Source of the DNA: Dermatemys mawii
Taxonomy: Eukaryota; Chordata; Testudines; Dermatemydidae
Assembly: GCA_007922305.1 (NCBI GenBank)
Contig: ML677358.1
Coordinates: 17,657,327 to 17,721,326, forward strand
DNA: 64,000 nucleotides
Direction: 5' to 3'
Below the pieces are notes generated by a model. The model worked only from the letters and a program-made list of their open reading frames with translations. It ran no database searches and had not been told where the DNA came from. Each line of letters begins with the position of its first letter. The stretch's first letter is position 1. Both the position numbers and the translations under genes were made by a program. Below are positions 46,601-61,600 of the stretch, in pieces.

Positions 46601-49600
46601 TCATAATTCCATGCTTGTGAGGTCATAATCTGTCACCATAGCAATCTGCAAGACCTCTGTTCATCTGAAAACAGACACAACACGGGCAGAGGACGTACAG
46701 GGTTCTGTGCGCTGCCCCTGCAATATGCCTCAACCCTTCCTGACCACTTCCGGAGACCATTACGGGGAGGCAGCATGGTATAGCATACAGGGCACTGGCC
46801 TACATGTCAGGAGGCCTAGCTCCAATTCCTGAGGTGGCAATGACCTGCTGCATGACCTTGGGCACGTCGTATTCCCTCTTTGCGCTTGTTTTCCCCTCCC
46901 GCTCTTTGTCCGTCTGGTCTATTTGGATTGGAAGCTCCTCTGGCTGGGGATTGTCTCTCATTAGGTTTGTACCATGCCCAGCACAATGGGACCCGATCTT
47001 ACTAAGGAGTTCTAGACGCTACCATAATGAACAATAATAATCATTGAAAGCAGATGATCAATCTTGCAAAGACCGTCTCAGGAGGGAGCCTACTTCTCTG
47101 CAAGACACTCTCCTTACCAGGTCCCCAGAGCTCCAAGCACTGCTGCTTGTAGTTGACACACATGCCAACGTAGCAATACGCCCTCCCTCCTGCACACGGC
47201 GTACCGTCCATTTGGTAGAAGTTGGCGGGGCAGAATGCTGACTTGCCAGTGCAGTGCTCTGGCAGGTCACAGGGTCTAGACGTCTCTCTGCAGAGAGTTC
47301 CTGGAGCCATCAGCTAAAGAGACGGAGGGTGAAAAAATCCATGGTTACGTCTTGCCTGGCTGCAGTAGGTTTTGTTTCTCTATGGTACGAAAAATCTACA
47401 AGCTGTCTAATCTAGTCATTTCTCAGCTCTTTGTCTTAGCCACACTCCAAACCGCTATCAATTGAACTTCTTTAACGAGCTAGACTTGTTTAAAAGCAAG
47501 TTAATCAGTTTAAGTCCTTTCCTGTCTCGGGTTAAAATGAGATGGGCAAAATACAGTACCATGGCACGGTGAATATCTTTCATCTCTAGGATGGCTGGGA
47601 ACCCAGGCCTAGTCATTGAAATGCTGTTAGCATCTCGCAGCCCAGTGGAGATTGACATGGGCACATTGTCACTATAAGATGACTGCACACGCACCTTTTC
47701 CAGAAAGGGAGCCTGTGTGAGGATTAATCCCCTAGAGAATTTGCAGGGCTTTGAACTTGGGACGTTGGGCTCCAAAACCAGAAACATGTTCACACAAGAT
47801 CTCACAAGACAGCAAAACTGTTTGACACGAGCAAGGCACTCAGATCATTCCAGTGGAAAGCTCTGCTTGACATGTATTGATATATTTACACACCACTCAT
47901 CACACCCACTGTGGTGAACATTGTGACAGCTGGTTGTAAAGTTTACATCCACTTGGGCCAGGCAAGCGTATTGTTTGCAGAACTCAAGACCTCTACCCCC
48001 AGGCTCAGAAGGAGTTAAAACAACCAGGCTATTCTGACCAGATTTTCCCAGGGAAGTAGAGATGTAAAGTGAGATCCAGACATCTACGGCACACACCCTG
48101 CTACTGGAGTTTCTCCGGTTACCTGCTATGCTAGAGGAATTCAACTGTACACTAGAAGGCTAAAGACAAAAATAACATCCAGTCGAATTCTCACAAGGAA
48201 AACGCTCCTTGTTCCCATGTGCGGGTTTCTCCTTGGATACCATTTCACTCCTTCACCAACCAGTGGGGCCGAACACAAAAACGATCAATAAACTGGTAAC
48301 ATCATCCACCAGGGAACCTACACTCCAAACCCTGCTGTGCCAGTTGTCTTCTTGGAAACAGAAGCTTGTCTCTTGATGCCATTTAACCCCTTGTAATCAC
48401 AGCACGGCACCAGTGTAAGCCAAAACAGATGGTGCTGGTCTCCCCAGGGGGTGGAAGGGAAGGGGAGAAAACTGACTTCTCCACTGTCTAGACTGCCCAC
48501 GTGTTTTAAATTACAGAAGGCTGCAGAGTTCACTCCACTGATCACAGAAGGGGCTGTGGGCAGTAACAAAGTGACAGGAACGGAATCCAACTGGCCACGT
48601 GTTTGAAATGACAGAGACTATGACCCACCGCTACTACGCACAAGGACAGCACACGCTGCACGCAACACTCCAACAGAGCAACGAGTTAACCTACATTATG
48701 GACTGAAATCCTATTCATATCAACCACAAAGACTTGCAAAAACTACTAGAAACTTTAGCTGCCTCCATTGTTGGGGACCCAACTTTCGGTACCTAAAGAG
48801 CTGAGCTTTTTCAGAACGTGTGGAGTACCTGTTCTCTAAATTCTGGCCCCTTTAATGGGTCTGAAGTGGGGCACCCAAAAACATAAGACACTTTTGAAGA
48901 TCTTGGCCTTACTGCATACAAGCCTAGGGCATTGGGATTCGGGACAGAGGGGTATTTTCTTCCTTCTCCTCTGCAGAATTTCTCAAAGCAATACATATAA
49001 GACCACAGCCTCAAAGACAGCCTCTACCTTTGTGCCTGAAGTCAGTGGCAGGCAGCGAGCAAAGTGGCCACGAATGCAGATGTCTCACACCCTAAGTGGT
49101 GAACACGACCAGGGCATTGGATCGCTACATTCTACCATTTGCCCCACTGTTGACTGAAGGTCCAAAATCAGGGGACTGGGACCCATTTGGAAATGTCTCC
49201 CTGGAGCCTGGCGAGTATTATGGGGCCACAGGGAGCTAACAGCAAGGATCTATCAGCTGTAGGGGTCTGTATGTGCCCATCACCATGGTATCTGTTGTCT
49301 TTGGACAGAGGGGAAGATACTTGCATAGGAGAATATAACTGTATTTAAATGTGCATGTTCTATACAAGCTGTTTCCCAAAATATTTTATAGAGATAAATA
49401 ATAGCAGAGGGGCAAAGAAACTAGGACGCACAAGCAAGATTCACCTGCATGAGGTGGGGAATCCAAACAGTGCCCAGGACTGTGGTCCATACGTCTTTTC
49501 AAATTCACTGGAGGGTAGAGCTGCAAATTTGGGGGCACAGGCTCCTCTCTCTGTCAGTTCCAACCACTACTCTGTTCTAACAGCCCCCGACCAACCTCTC

Positions 49601-52600
49601 TTCTTTGCTACTACAGGGAAGAAACAACGGGGCGCACCTTGCACTGGTGACAGCAGGTTCCATGAGCACACTCAGCGCCAGGCTTCAGGGAGCAATCGAT
49701 GGCATTGCAGCAGGGATTATTGCACTCCTGAAAGACAGAGGAACAAGAGATGTGCGGTGTTTATGAGGCAGGTCTTCTGAGCTGGAAACACCCATGTGGC
49801 CAGTTACCAGGCCTACCCCCTTTCTTGTTGAACCAAACTAACCATTCCAGGTAGATTTTTATCACACGTCCTGTGGAAAGTGCTTTAGCTTAGTATAGTT
49901 CCTAAAGATACAAGCATCCAGCTTGCATGCTCTCTCCATACATGTCTCCTACCAGGACGCATGCCGGGTGTTCCCTGCCCATGCCTTCTGCCAAAAGCAG
50001 TGCTGAAAGTGTAACCACTCCTGCAAGGGGTCATCAGCAGGGATTAATCCTAAAATCTTCAGCATCAAAAGCACAACGTCTGTCACCTGAGCTAAAGGAG
50101 TCACTTCGTTAGCTGAGATCAGTAGTAGGCTCTTATCTTCTATGTGCATCAGCCACTAGAGGGGGATGTGATCCATTTAGCTAGCAAGTTACAAATGCAT
50201 GTTACGATTATTGTTTGTATCGTGGTAGCCCGCAGAGGCCCCAGTCAGGGTTAGAGATGCATTGTGCTAGGTGCTGTACATACAGTTAGACACGTTCTCA
50301 GCCCCAAAGAGCTCTACAATCCTCTGGACATTGCACCCATATTAATTGTACCTTATAGATGCGTGTCTCCTGCACCAATAAAAGCTGTGCACATATCAGG
50401 GGTTTGTGACCTATTGGGTGCTTCACACTCACATCAGTGTGTCTCCCATCACAGCCTCAAACAATTAGATCTAAGCAAGATTACCTCCACTTCTCCGCAG
50501 TCACATTCCTCTCCATCTTCCAGGTAACCGTTTCCACACCTCTTCCCTCCGTATAAAGTATTGGGGTCTGGCATGTTGGAGAGACATATCCCTCCGCCGG
50601 ACTGCAGGTACCTGTCCAGCTCCTTCTGATTGCACGTGTTGAATACCTTGGGGAATGGGTGCCTGCACATGGAACGGGTCATGAGAGCATCGCATGAGAG
50701 GACATCTAAGGCATAAAGCAGCAGAGCAAGTGTACACACAGGTAGAACTGCTCCTGCCCTGAAGGCTGAACTCCCACCAGGTCTGCAGTGAAGTTGCGCA
50801 AAGGGTGAATTTGGCCTGAGTCTTCATGGCCAGAGTCCAATTCCATCTTGTGTCCAGGCTACATTGGACAACAAGTTTAGATTTCAGCTCTGATGCCTCT
50901 TTTCCCCATGTTGGGGATTCAAGATGGGAGGGTCTGGAAAAGGCATAGCTGTTACCCCATCCAAGAGGTTTTCTTCATATAAAGAATTAGACTAAAACCC
51001 AGGCTCCACGTACACACCCCCCAATAAGACGTACCTTTAGCCACTCAGTATGGCTTCTTCCAAACTGTTAGAGTAACTCTTAGAATCTTACACTTGACAC
51101 TGAATAATTGGTTGTGAATCTGACTGATAAAAAAGTTTATTCTCCCCCACCCCGCCCCAACCTGCTCCTCAACTGGAATAGGTTTAAGTATGTTTTCTGT
51201 TACATGGCTTTTTAATCACCTCTTGGAGTGTATGTGTGTATTTGTACATGTATGTTAGACACATGCACGCAGGCACATGCATGTTGCATTTGTGTGCATG
51301 TTGCATGTGCACATGCATGCCAACATACTGCCACTTTCCCTCCTGATAGTTTTCTTTGTCTGTGAAAACTCAAAGGGGTTTTAAAGATTGGCTTTTGTTA
51401 AACAGCTTCAGATGTTCGTGGTTAAATGATGGGTCTGTTTCGGTTCAATAAGAAGGGGATGTGGAGTGGGGGGTGGGTTAGGGTTTTTAATTAGCACAAA
51501 GCCCAGCTCTAGAACTTCTAGAAACTCTTCTGAAGGCCTGCGGAGTGAATGTTTCAGCAATATGAGGGCGTGTGGCTTTAAGGGAGGAGAGCAGAGCTAG
51601 GGTTTTTATGTATCTGAAGAAACACAGAACCCAGGACAAATTAACCCTGGAATCCCCCTGGGTTTACACTCTAGCTGTTCCTTCCTCCTCCCCTGGGGGC
51701 TTGCAGTTCCTTTTCTTTGAAATATAGACTTGTAACCACTCACCTGAAATAGAAGCAGAGGAGCATGGACCAAATCCATTTGCTGCATCATCACTTCCAG
51801 GACAAAACTACGCTCTTGCACTATTAACCCGCTAATACCCCTGGTGAATTGACATGAAGTGGAACTGAGTTCTCTTAACAAGAAGCTCACAACAGGCAAT
51901 GACAACCCCAGGTAACCGGCTTAGAAACATGGCTCTGTAGCTGTGCCTTTTGATGGTCCCCCAGGTAATCTCGTTGCCCTTGGTTACCACACTGCCTGGG
52001 AATATGATCCCTGCTGTTATACAGGTAAAACTGCCTAACACTGGGATGATTTAGTTGGGGTTCATCCTGCTTTGAGCAGAGGGTTGGACTAGAGACCTCC
52101 TGAGGTCCCTTCCAACCCTGAGAGTCTATGTTTCTATGACCACCAGTAGGGGTATTTTACATACAGAGCACATGCAGCTAAATCAGCTAAGCCCTCCTGC
52201 TGCAGGATGCACGCTGCAGGAACACTTTGGCTGACCCCTTCATTTCACTGGGGTCGGTCATTTGGTAAGAGGCAAAATAATTTGATTTAATTTGAACTGG
52301 GAATTTAACGAACCGCTCCGGCCACATGCGTTGCCACTGAAGGGGCATCTCTGTAAACCGATTACAGACCACACACCGTGTTGGACCCAGCTCTATTCTG
52401 CATTCCTAGCGATCCCCATTCCCCTGGGTTCCCTGGACGCAGCAGGCGGTTTCCCTTAGGGAAGATCATGGGAGAGTGACTCACCCCGTGGCGGCAGCCA
52501 TGATGCAGCCTCCATCGTCAGCGCGGGCGGCACAGCAGCCAGCCGAGTCGTGGCTCATGCCCAGGTTGTGGCCCATCTCATGAGCCACGGTGGCAGCGAC

Positions 52601-55600
52601 GCCGATGGGGTTGTCGGAGTGATCCTGGGCAGAATCAAAGAGCAGCGTCAGCGTGTCGCCGACGCGTGTCGCCGAGCGGAGAGGTGCATTTTCTGCTGCG
52701 GAAGACGGGCCTGCAGGAAAACCCGCAGCCAGAGCAGCCTGCAGGAGGGGGCAGTTTAGGTCCGGGTCTAGAGGTTGCAGCTTGGGCTCAGCTGTGTCTG
52801 TTTCAGATGTGAGGTGCAAAGAGGCCTGCTGGCAATGAGCACTAGTCTGTACTGCCGACAGCCTGTCTTGTCTGGGCCATAGTGCTGTAGAACAGGCCTT
52901 TACGTATGGTTTAAGGACTATTATTTATCGTTAGGCACCGGTAACGTTTTATACGATAGGAACGGTGGCACCATGTGCCGGATTCCTGGCCCCCAAGACT
53001 GAAATCGTGAAGTCTTGTTTCCTACGCACAAATGCTCCAGACTCAACTCCCACCTCCATCTTCTCCCCACCAACGTTTTGTCGGGACTGTGCGCGCCTGG
53101 GACTAATGAGGTACCCAGAGCCTTTCACGGATGCACAGAGAATTGTCACCTGGGGTTGTCTTTTAACCTTTTGTGAAAGGGAATCGTGGATACTGACCTG
53201 TAAAAGCGTTTTCCCTCTTGGTTTCCTGGGAGGCAGCTATCACACATACTTGCTACGCACAGGAAACGCCAGATTAGTTGCTAGCAATAACTTACCATGT
53301 TCACCCCTCCAGACTGGAAATCGGAGCACATGGCCATCAGCGGAGCTAAGCCGATTGTGGTGCCCTGGAACGACATCCCCCTGAAAACAATCCGGAGAAA
53401 TAAGGAAATGGGATGGAGATACAGTCTGAGGTCTTGTAGAAACCAAGGCTGTCTGTAGCCCTGTGAACTTACATCAGACCATAAGGAAATGGCTTTTCAC
53501 TGATACCTTTCCTGCTATCTTCATAGTTTAGCTTTTCAGCTTCACCATTCCTCTTCTAGAGCAAATAGTTCACCTTACCCAATGATCAAGCCATCTGGAC
53601 TGTGCAGCCAGTCCGATTGCTTGTAATGGCTAGTGATGTTCCTAGCAGATTATTGACTCCCTGGACTTGGAAACAAACACATAAAGAGACTGTCCACTGA
53701 TAATCCTCCCCAGGCTGTATCCTGAGCCCAGTGCACTCTGGGGCCACACACTGGGAATTTAATGAGTGCTGGCTGAGTACCCATGCAGTGCAGATGTACT
53801 CTAGGGCTCACTATGCTAGCTCGGTGCGTTGATTTGAGGAATCCCCAGGGACCTGGAATGCCCTTTCAAGTTTTTAGGGTTTTCTAAGAAAGTGGTGGCT
53901 TGGGGAATCATGTCTGACCAGACACCCAGACCGGTATGAAAAACAGAGTGAATCCGTCTGGGAAAACCCCCACAGAAGAGATGTTGCATCTCTGCATTTT
54001 CTTTTCACTCCCACTCCACTTCCTACTAATGGGGAAATTCTCCCTGGAGAAAGAGGCAGGACTAGGGAGCTGCTGCAGATTGTTCTTCTAACGGCCCACC
54101 TTGCTGGCCCTGTATCCAATGGCACTAATCAGATCAACAGGATGAGTCACTCCGATTAGCCAGCTAGCTCCCAGCCTGACGCGCCAAGCATGTGAGAGTG
54201 ACGCACTTGCTAACACAGGGCCCTGTCTCAGAACCACCAATCTGCACCCACTGAAGACTGTACATCTTGCCTTATGGCCCAGATCTTCACAAAAGTCTGT
54301 GCACAACTGTGCATGCAAAGATGCACCAGCATTTGCCATGGATTATGGATGCACCATAATGGGAATGGCAGTCCCCCGCTTCCACGCACATGTACTGTGA
54401 GTGCATACCACTTTCTAAGGCTCCAGCCCCCTGGATGCGTTCCAATGAGATCCTTATCCCTGCTGATTTCACACCTTCTCCCCAGCTCCCTTGGACAGAG
54501 TGATCGTGTTATTCCAGGAAAAGCAACATACGTGATTAACTGGGCATTGTCGTGCTTTTTGCGGGCTAGCAGCTTGCGCCTCCAAGCGAGGAAGGACCAA
54601 AGGGTGGAATGTGAATTCTTAGATACATCGCACTTATTTCGGTCAGTCCAGACCTCCAGCCCCACCAGGGCAATCCGAATGTTCAGGGCCTTGTAAAACT
54701 AGAAGATGCACAGAGAGAGGAGAAGAAAGAGCCAATTAATTGATTGCTGTTGATTTTTTCCTCATTTTAAACCGTGAATATAAACGATGCCAAATATGTG
54801 AATTTTGGACAATTAGACAGAACCACAACTTCAGGGAAAGTGGGTCTCCCTAGAATCATGTTCTTAGCTCTGGCATGGGAAGAGCCCCATCAGCATCCAA
54901 TACAAAACCCTTCCAACGCACAGTCTGCTTTGGATATCAGATGTGGCGCTTTCGTTGTGTGGCTAATGGCAGAAGTTTGCTGTAAGCGATGAAGGTCGTC
55001 CACAACAAACACAGCTTTGAGAAGAAACAGTTCAAAACACATTGAGATTTTCTTGCTAGCACCCCTATAAGGAAAGGGGATCACCTCTCGGCTCCCCATG
55101 TTCAATGCCTCTGCTCAGTTGAACTGTTCTTGGGGGTTTACGGGTCTCCACAGTACCAGGTCATCGGGGAGAAGGAGCCAGTGGGGAATTCCCTTTGCCA
55201 AGAAGGCAGCCTTCTTTCTGGCCCAAGAAGTTCAGGTGATTGTGTTTCACTGAGATGTCAGGTCCTTTCCCACCAGTTACAGCCCTGGACTCACCTTATC
55301 TACGTAATTAGCAACCTCCGCTAGTTTATTCTTTGTTTTTTGAAGGTCATAGTTATTCTTCTGAAACTGAATGAAACGAGCACAAATCAGCATCATCCTT
55401 TAGAAACAAGCAAGAGCGTAACACACTTTTAACCAGGTCATGTTATTCTGAGACTACTGAAGTGCCCAACCCAGTCAGTGCACATGTGGTGCCCAGGAGT
55501 CCTCCTTCCGTGTATACACCAGACCCCTATTCGCAAGGAGGAGGAGCTACACATGTCTAGATCTCGTAACACTTCTCCCCGTACTGGTGACATCATATCA

Positions 55601-58600
55601 GTGTGATGCCAGCCATCGAACAGAGCCTCGCATGTTTGCCCTGGATGAGAAGCGCCTGCCCAGACATTTACGTAAAGAGCCGACTAATTTGCCATGTTCA
55701 GCAGCAGGTAATGTACCTTCATGCCTATAATTAGCACAACCTCAGTGGATTCGTTACACAACTCACTTACCGGATAAGAATGATAGCTGCACTGCTCCAT
55801 TTAAAACACGTTGGGCCCATTGAAAACATGTGGTAAATAATGAGTTAATTTGGCAAATAATGTTTGATTCACGTACTTAAAACAAGTTACAAAAATCTTT
55901 TTAAAACAGCCTGGGTGTTCTCACTGGAAAAGCTGGGACATTCTTTCTTTTAGGAGGGGGCAGTTTGCATTGATCACATCAAGAGTTTGACGAATGAAAG
56001 GGTGAAGAACATCTGGCAACCCCTGGATAAGCTGCATTTTCTCACAATCTCTGCAGTCTCCTGGTGCCTAACAGAGGCGAAACACTCAGAATCTGCCTCT
56101 CTCTTGTGTCATTCAGAAAAAGTTACAGCCAATAGCCCTGAAGGAGCTGTGCAATTTTAACATCAGGTTGTAACTTTATGAATGGGGCTGACCTCCCTAC
56201 TCCACTCTGTGCTGATAATTAAATGATAAATTAAACGTTGTCAGGTTTGGGATGGTATTGAACAGCTTTGACACGGAGAGTTTAGATTTGCAGCATCTGA
56301 AACCTCAGCAAGAGCTTTCTTTATCTCCATCACTAAATACCAACGGAGATAATAGCTAATCACATGGATTTCTTTAGGGAAGGGACCAGGAATAGAATTA
56401 GGGGACCAGGTTATGCCCGAGAAAGCCCACAACCCCAAATCACAATGTGTCTATCCCAGGAGCAACATTCTTAAACATGGAGCTGTATAACTGAATGAGC
56501 ATGCAGACTGTAATCAGAAATGGAGGCTTTTCACTTTAGAGCACTGGTTAGCACTACCTGGGGTATTCAGAACCCCAGCAAGGGTAATGTAAATGTTTCA
56601 CTCAAAGCAGTGTCAGGAATAAATCAATGGGAACACAGCAATTCTGTCTGATACAAAGATTAATGCAAGTCAGTGTGCTCTATCTAAACTGCAGTTGACT
56701 GGATTTAAGCGCACACAGAAATAAGCGATAGGTTTCGAACATCCCAGATATTTACCTGACGTTTGGAACAGTACTGAGTAATTAAAAGCGGGTTCACAGT
56801 GGCCAGTTGCTCACCCACTGGAGACAAAGGGTGTCATAAAAAACCGCTCTCAAGATGGCTTCAGAGGACTGCTCCAGAAGTACACTCTATTATCTAGACT
56901 TTTTATAACTAACTTTATGATCCAGAGGGTATTATAACAAAACACATAGGTCATAATGATCCTTCTGGATCATCCCTTTTACTAACTTTCAATAAACTTC
57001 AAATATCAGAGGCATCTAGACTAAAGGTTTCCATCCACTTATCAGGTTTAAGATTAGCAGCCGTGTTAGTCTGTATCCGTACATAGGACGAGGAAGACTT
57101 TGTAGCACCTTAGAGACTAACCAGTTTAGTTCAGCATAAGCTTATGCTGAACTAAACTGGTTAGTCTCTAAGGTGCTACAAAGTCTTCCTCGTCTCATCC
57201 ACTTATCTTCTTTCTGTCTCAGTTATTTACTTTCCTAAAAGCCAGCTTTCCAATTAACCGTCAACTATTGTGACAAAGCTCTGTCCTTATCTTTGTGGAT
57301 TCTGCGTTTCCTGGTGGATTTCACTAGCCTCCGAGGCTCACTGTGACCCTCCATGGAGCCCTTCTCTCTCTAGAGACAAGGTCCCAGCCTATTGAACCAT
57401 TTTCCTCATAAGCCAGTGAGGAGAAGCTATCCTTCCTGGCACAGTCTTGGTTGTCTCCCAATCTCAGTGATTAATTACGGGAGCTAGAAATGGGGGAGCC
57501 CGGGCCCACCCTCTACTCCGGACTCCAGCCCAGGGACCCTAATAGTATCAGCTAAGATGGCTGACCTTTTAGCCACAGAACATAATACAATTCCCTGGGC
57601 TATTTCCCCACTGCCGTCCCTGCTTCTTCAAACTCCACTTCACCCTTACCTCAGGGCCTCCTTCCTTGCATATGATATATCTATCCTCAGTCTCACCAAC
57701 AGCACAACTTCTTCTCACAGCTCCTGACATCCATCCCCACCTGACTAACTGAGAGGCTTTTAACTGGTTTCAGCCAGTCCCTGATTGGTTTCAGGTGTCC
57801 CAGTCAGCTGTTTCTACTCCTTTCTAGAAGGTTCCAGTGGTACCAGGGATTTGTTTAGCCTGAGACTCACATATCTGTTCTTCAGCACTTTCCTATAGCC
57901 ATCTGGCCTTGCCCCATCGCACTATGTGGTGTTCTTTTTTATTAATTCATGGTGACTGAATGCACATAACATGGTTGCAATTGGCTTGATCACAATTCTG
58001 AGGTACACCCCCCCCCCCAGATCCAGGGTAACTGTTAGTAGTGGGTGCAGGCTGGTAGTGCCAGGCGATAGTTATATCTCTGATGGTGCTGCAGTGGCCT
58101 GCTTGAAATAAGTGAGTGGCCTCAATCCTAGACACTCGTCCGTGTCACAGTTTCCTATTGGCAATACAATGCGTCTTTCCTGGGTATTCTCAGAGTGGTC
58201 AGGGAGGGACCGGGAGGGCAGGGAAGTGGAACCCCATTCTGTACACCCTGCCGGGGTCCCTCCACATCCGGGATAGCTGGGATGGCAGGGGAAAGCTCCC
58301 CCTGCCACTGTCTGCACTCTGCCTGTTCTGCAGCGAGAGAGATTTGCCATGGTCCCAGTTCTCAGCCGGGATCAATACGGCGCATTTCTCTTACCTCTGC
58401 ATAATCAGCCACCAGCAGCAGCTCCACGTACTTCATAGACTGCAAATCCTCCCGCCTCACCTGAGAGAGAGCACCACAGAGGTTAGCTGTGCTTCAGCAT
58501 TTGTCTTGTCTGGCAATTGCTGCTTTACTGACCATTCTCCTGCCCCCCAAGGACACACGGACACTTGTTTCCTTCCGTTACATTACTAGTCAGCCACTAG

Positions 58601-61600
58601 TACCTAATCACCTTCTTCTTTTTGGAGGAACCGTATCCCCTTGGTTTCACTTCGACAGCCCTGCTCTTGGAAGATGGCAGGATCATCCTGCTCAGAGGTG
58701 ATGAGCAACACCCCGTGCTATGTTGCACATTAGTGCCCTAGCTCACATGGTTCACACTCACCCTGTGATGGTGTGCTGTGGCCCGGCCTGTCAATGTGTT
58801 GAGCCCATGTGTGGCTGTGGGCTCTTCGTGCACATATCCACAAGTCCCCTGGGGAAGCCTCAAATGTTCTGATCTGTAGATCAAGTGTTGATCCTGGCTA
58901 TTGGTGGCCGGTTCTAAGATGTAACTGAGGTTGCTGCTCAGTACTATAAGACCACTGTTGAAATAACAATCAGTGAGAGAAAGCATAGTTCAGTGGTTAG
59001 TCGAGGATCCAGAAAACCAGCTTTTAATTTCCTGCTCCGTCACTGACTTCCTATGCAACCTTGGGGAAGTCACTTAGACCCAAGTCACTAGCTTTCACTG
59101 AAATCATTTGGCAATCTGGGCTTTAGCTTCTCAGTATCTCTGTTCCCCATCTGTACTCTGAGGACAATAGGGGTGATGTGAGGATAAACACATTAGTGAT
59201 TGTGAGGTGTTCAGATAGCGTGGGGGAGGGGGCTAAATCAAAGACTTCAGACAGGGAAATGATGTTATCAATTAATCCAAGAGCTTGTTGAGCTTTCTTT
59301 GTCTAAATTATTGTGTGCCAAGCGGCTTATCAACCGCATCACAAATTGGCATTTTGATTGAACAAGAAAATGTTTTGGTTCTTTCTTCAATAGAAATGTG
59401 AGGTTTTGGGGTTATTTTCCTCATTTGTCTCATTTTCTCAAAATGGAGGAAGAGGAGGAAAAACCTCTCTCCCCAAATCTTCCCCCCACCCTCCATTTTC
59501 CCGTGGGAAAAAAAGGAAGGGAACCCAAGCCAAAAGCCTGTGTATTTTGAACCAAAATGTTTTTCATTTTGTTTCCCTTCATGAAAAAAAATTATGTGAA
59601 AATTTGCAGCTGAAATGTCAGTTTTTAAGGGATTTTCCCCATCACTCTCCGCCCCCCCCCCCGGAAATACCATGTGCCTTAGATAATCATTCTTAGGGCC
59701 TTTTTGGCAACAGCCCACAGGGAGATGAGTAAGAATTTATTACACCCTAATACAAATGGAGAAATTGAGATTAAGGGATGCAGGTGAGACAAGGAAAGGG
59801 CCCTTTGCTGTTTTTCTGTACAGGGATGAATTTCACCCAGCCTGCTTGAAATTATACTGAAGATTGGAGAGCGACAAACCCTAACACCACAGCTGGTACC
59901 TAACAAACCGTGTTGCCAGTAGGCTAAGAGCTCCTATGTTTATCTCCTTCGTGCAGGTTTAATTTCATTTCAGCCTTTGAGCCACTGCAGGGGTTTGCAG
60001 AGACACAAATGAAGCCAGGAAGCAACAGATCCTTAGCGCATCCCATGCAGGAATTCCCTTCCCCCAATTGCCCAGGTCGAGACCCACCAGCTATTTTGTT
60101 CTGTGCTTCTGTGCATGGCACAGTGTGGACGGGGAACTAGCACGTCCTGTTTGACAAACTGAGTGGCCAATAGAAAAGAGCTGAAAAAGAAGAATACATA
60201 ATTTACAAGGCCAAGGAACGCTCGCTCGTTATAGTCTGGGGTCATATTCAGGATGCTCTCTGGGAGCTGGGCACATTATCCAGATTTCATCTAGAGTTTC
60301 CAGGTGACCCCTTTCAAGCAGACTAGGGAGCCATTGTGGCGCTTTGCCTGGTTTCTCTCACAGCCTCCCCCACAAGCCCACGCTGGGCAGGGACTCAGGC
60401 ACGTCTCTGCATTTAAAATACTATCCAGGAAGCAGTGGGCTTTTTGGATAGAAGCTCCATAGGATGCTCAGCAGACTCTTCCCCCAGGTCCCTGAAAGGT
60501 GCATCGTGGCCATAACAGACTTGGCGTAAGATTGCTGCCGTTCCCTGATCTCTGCAGAAATAATCCTCTGAAATACCTGGGCAAGCAGAGCAGGCTTGAG
60601 AAGCATTAGAGAAGCCCTGTGTCTCACATTCCCGGTGCCAGAAACACCTCTTGTGTCACAGAGTTACTTTAGGTGCTGCAGAGCAATGCCAGATAAAGCT
60701 CCCCCGTAGTGCTGAGGAAACGATCCTGGTTAATTTCTGCTCTCGTTTACACTGGTGGTAGCCCCTCTGAAGGCAGCATTTGGCCCCATTGGGAAGGATC
60801 CACAGGCGCTTTGCAGAACTGGGTGGTGAAGTCTTGCTTCACACTTTTGCTTCTGCTTCAGTGCATTTCTTTAGTTCCTCAGGCACGAACCCACTGAAGC
60901 CCTGCTGGTGGCATTTGCTCACACGGTGGTTTCTTACCACGTAATAGCTAATGAGCTCACTTCTGCATAAGCTTTACGAGATAGACTCTGGTCCTGCAAA
61001 CACTGCTGCACTGAATTTTAAGCATGTGACTAGGGGCTAAAAGTTAAGCATGTGCATGAGTATTTGAATGATCGGGGTCCATATTTGTACAGCACCCAGC
61101 ACCATGGAGCCCCAATCCCAATCAGGGACTCTTCATTTTCTAGCAGTAACATAGGTCAACAGCTAAACCTTAAGGGCCAACCTCCGAGAATGCAAGAGAA
61201 CTTTAGGATCACGCTCGTTTGCTCATCAAAAACCCCACCTTTGCATGGACACGCGGGCACTCGTGTTTGCAAACGGGTAACTGCTCCTTTACGTGCCCTC
61301 TTCTCAGACCTCTGCCCCATCCCTGTCTCTCAGATGTCTCTAGAGGCTGCACGTCCCTCTGAATGTCACCCTGGGCTGTGAAGGAGCCTCCTTGCTGTCC
61401 GCGTCGTCGCTCGCTCAGCTTTGTGCGGGGAAGCTGCCGGATTTTGTGAATGAACCAGCAGTTTATCCAATTCGGAGAATCCATTTCAGTCATTTACTGT
61501 CCCCTCAGGCTGGCAGCCTGCAACCAAGGCACATGAGATACCAAGGGTATCTTCATCCCTGACCGTATAGCAGAGGCCTGTCACAAACTGTACAGAATTA

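Larger units (their letters stand above)
55367..58394 (-). other. ADAM19: ADAM19 intron (3.0 kb) carrying the long palindrome
   Basis: Contains the 108-bp palindrome at 57087-57194 within an interspersed repeat, and an 11-nt C run near 58008. No extra exon recognised. Confidence 0.8.

Noticed and set aside
52625..52819. Upstream extension of the active-site frame to an ATG
   Set aside because: The TCTGCCCAG acceptor at 52625-52627 with the human-matching DHS start and phase shows that this part is intron read-through.
57050..57200. Palindrome as an attachment site, origin or miRNA gene
   Set aside because: The arms are interspersed-repeat sequence also found at 6141-6263, so fold-back duplication explains it better than a dedicated function.
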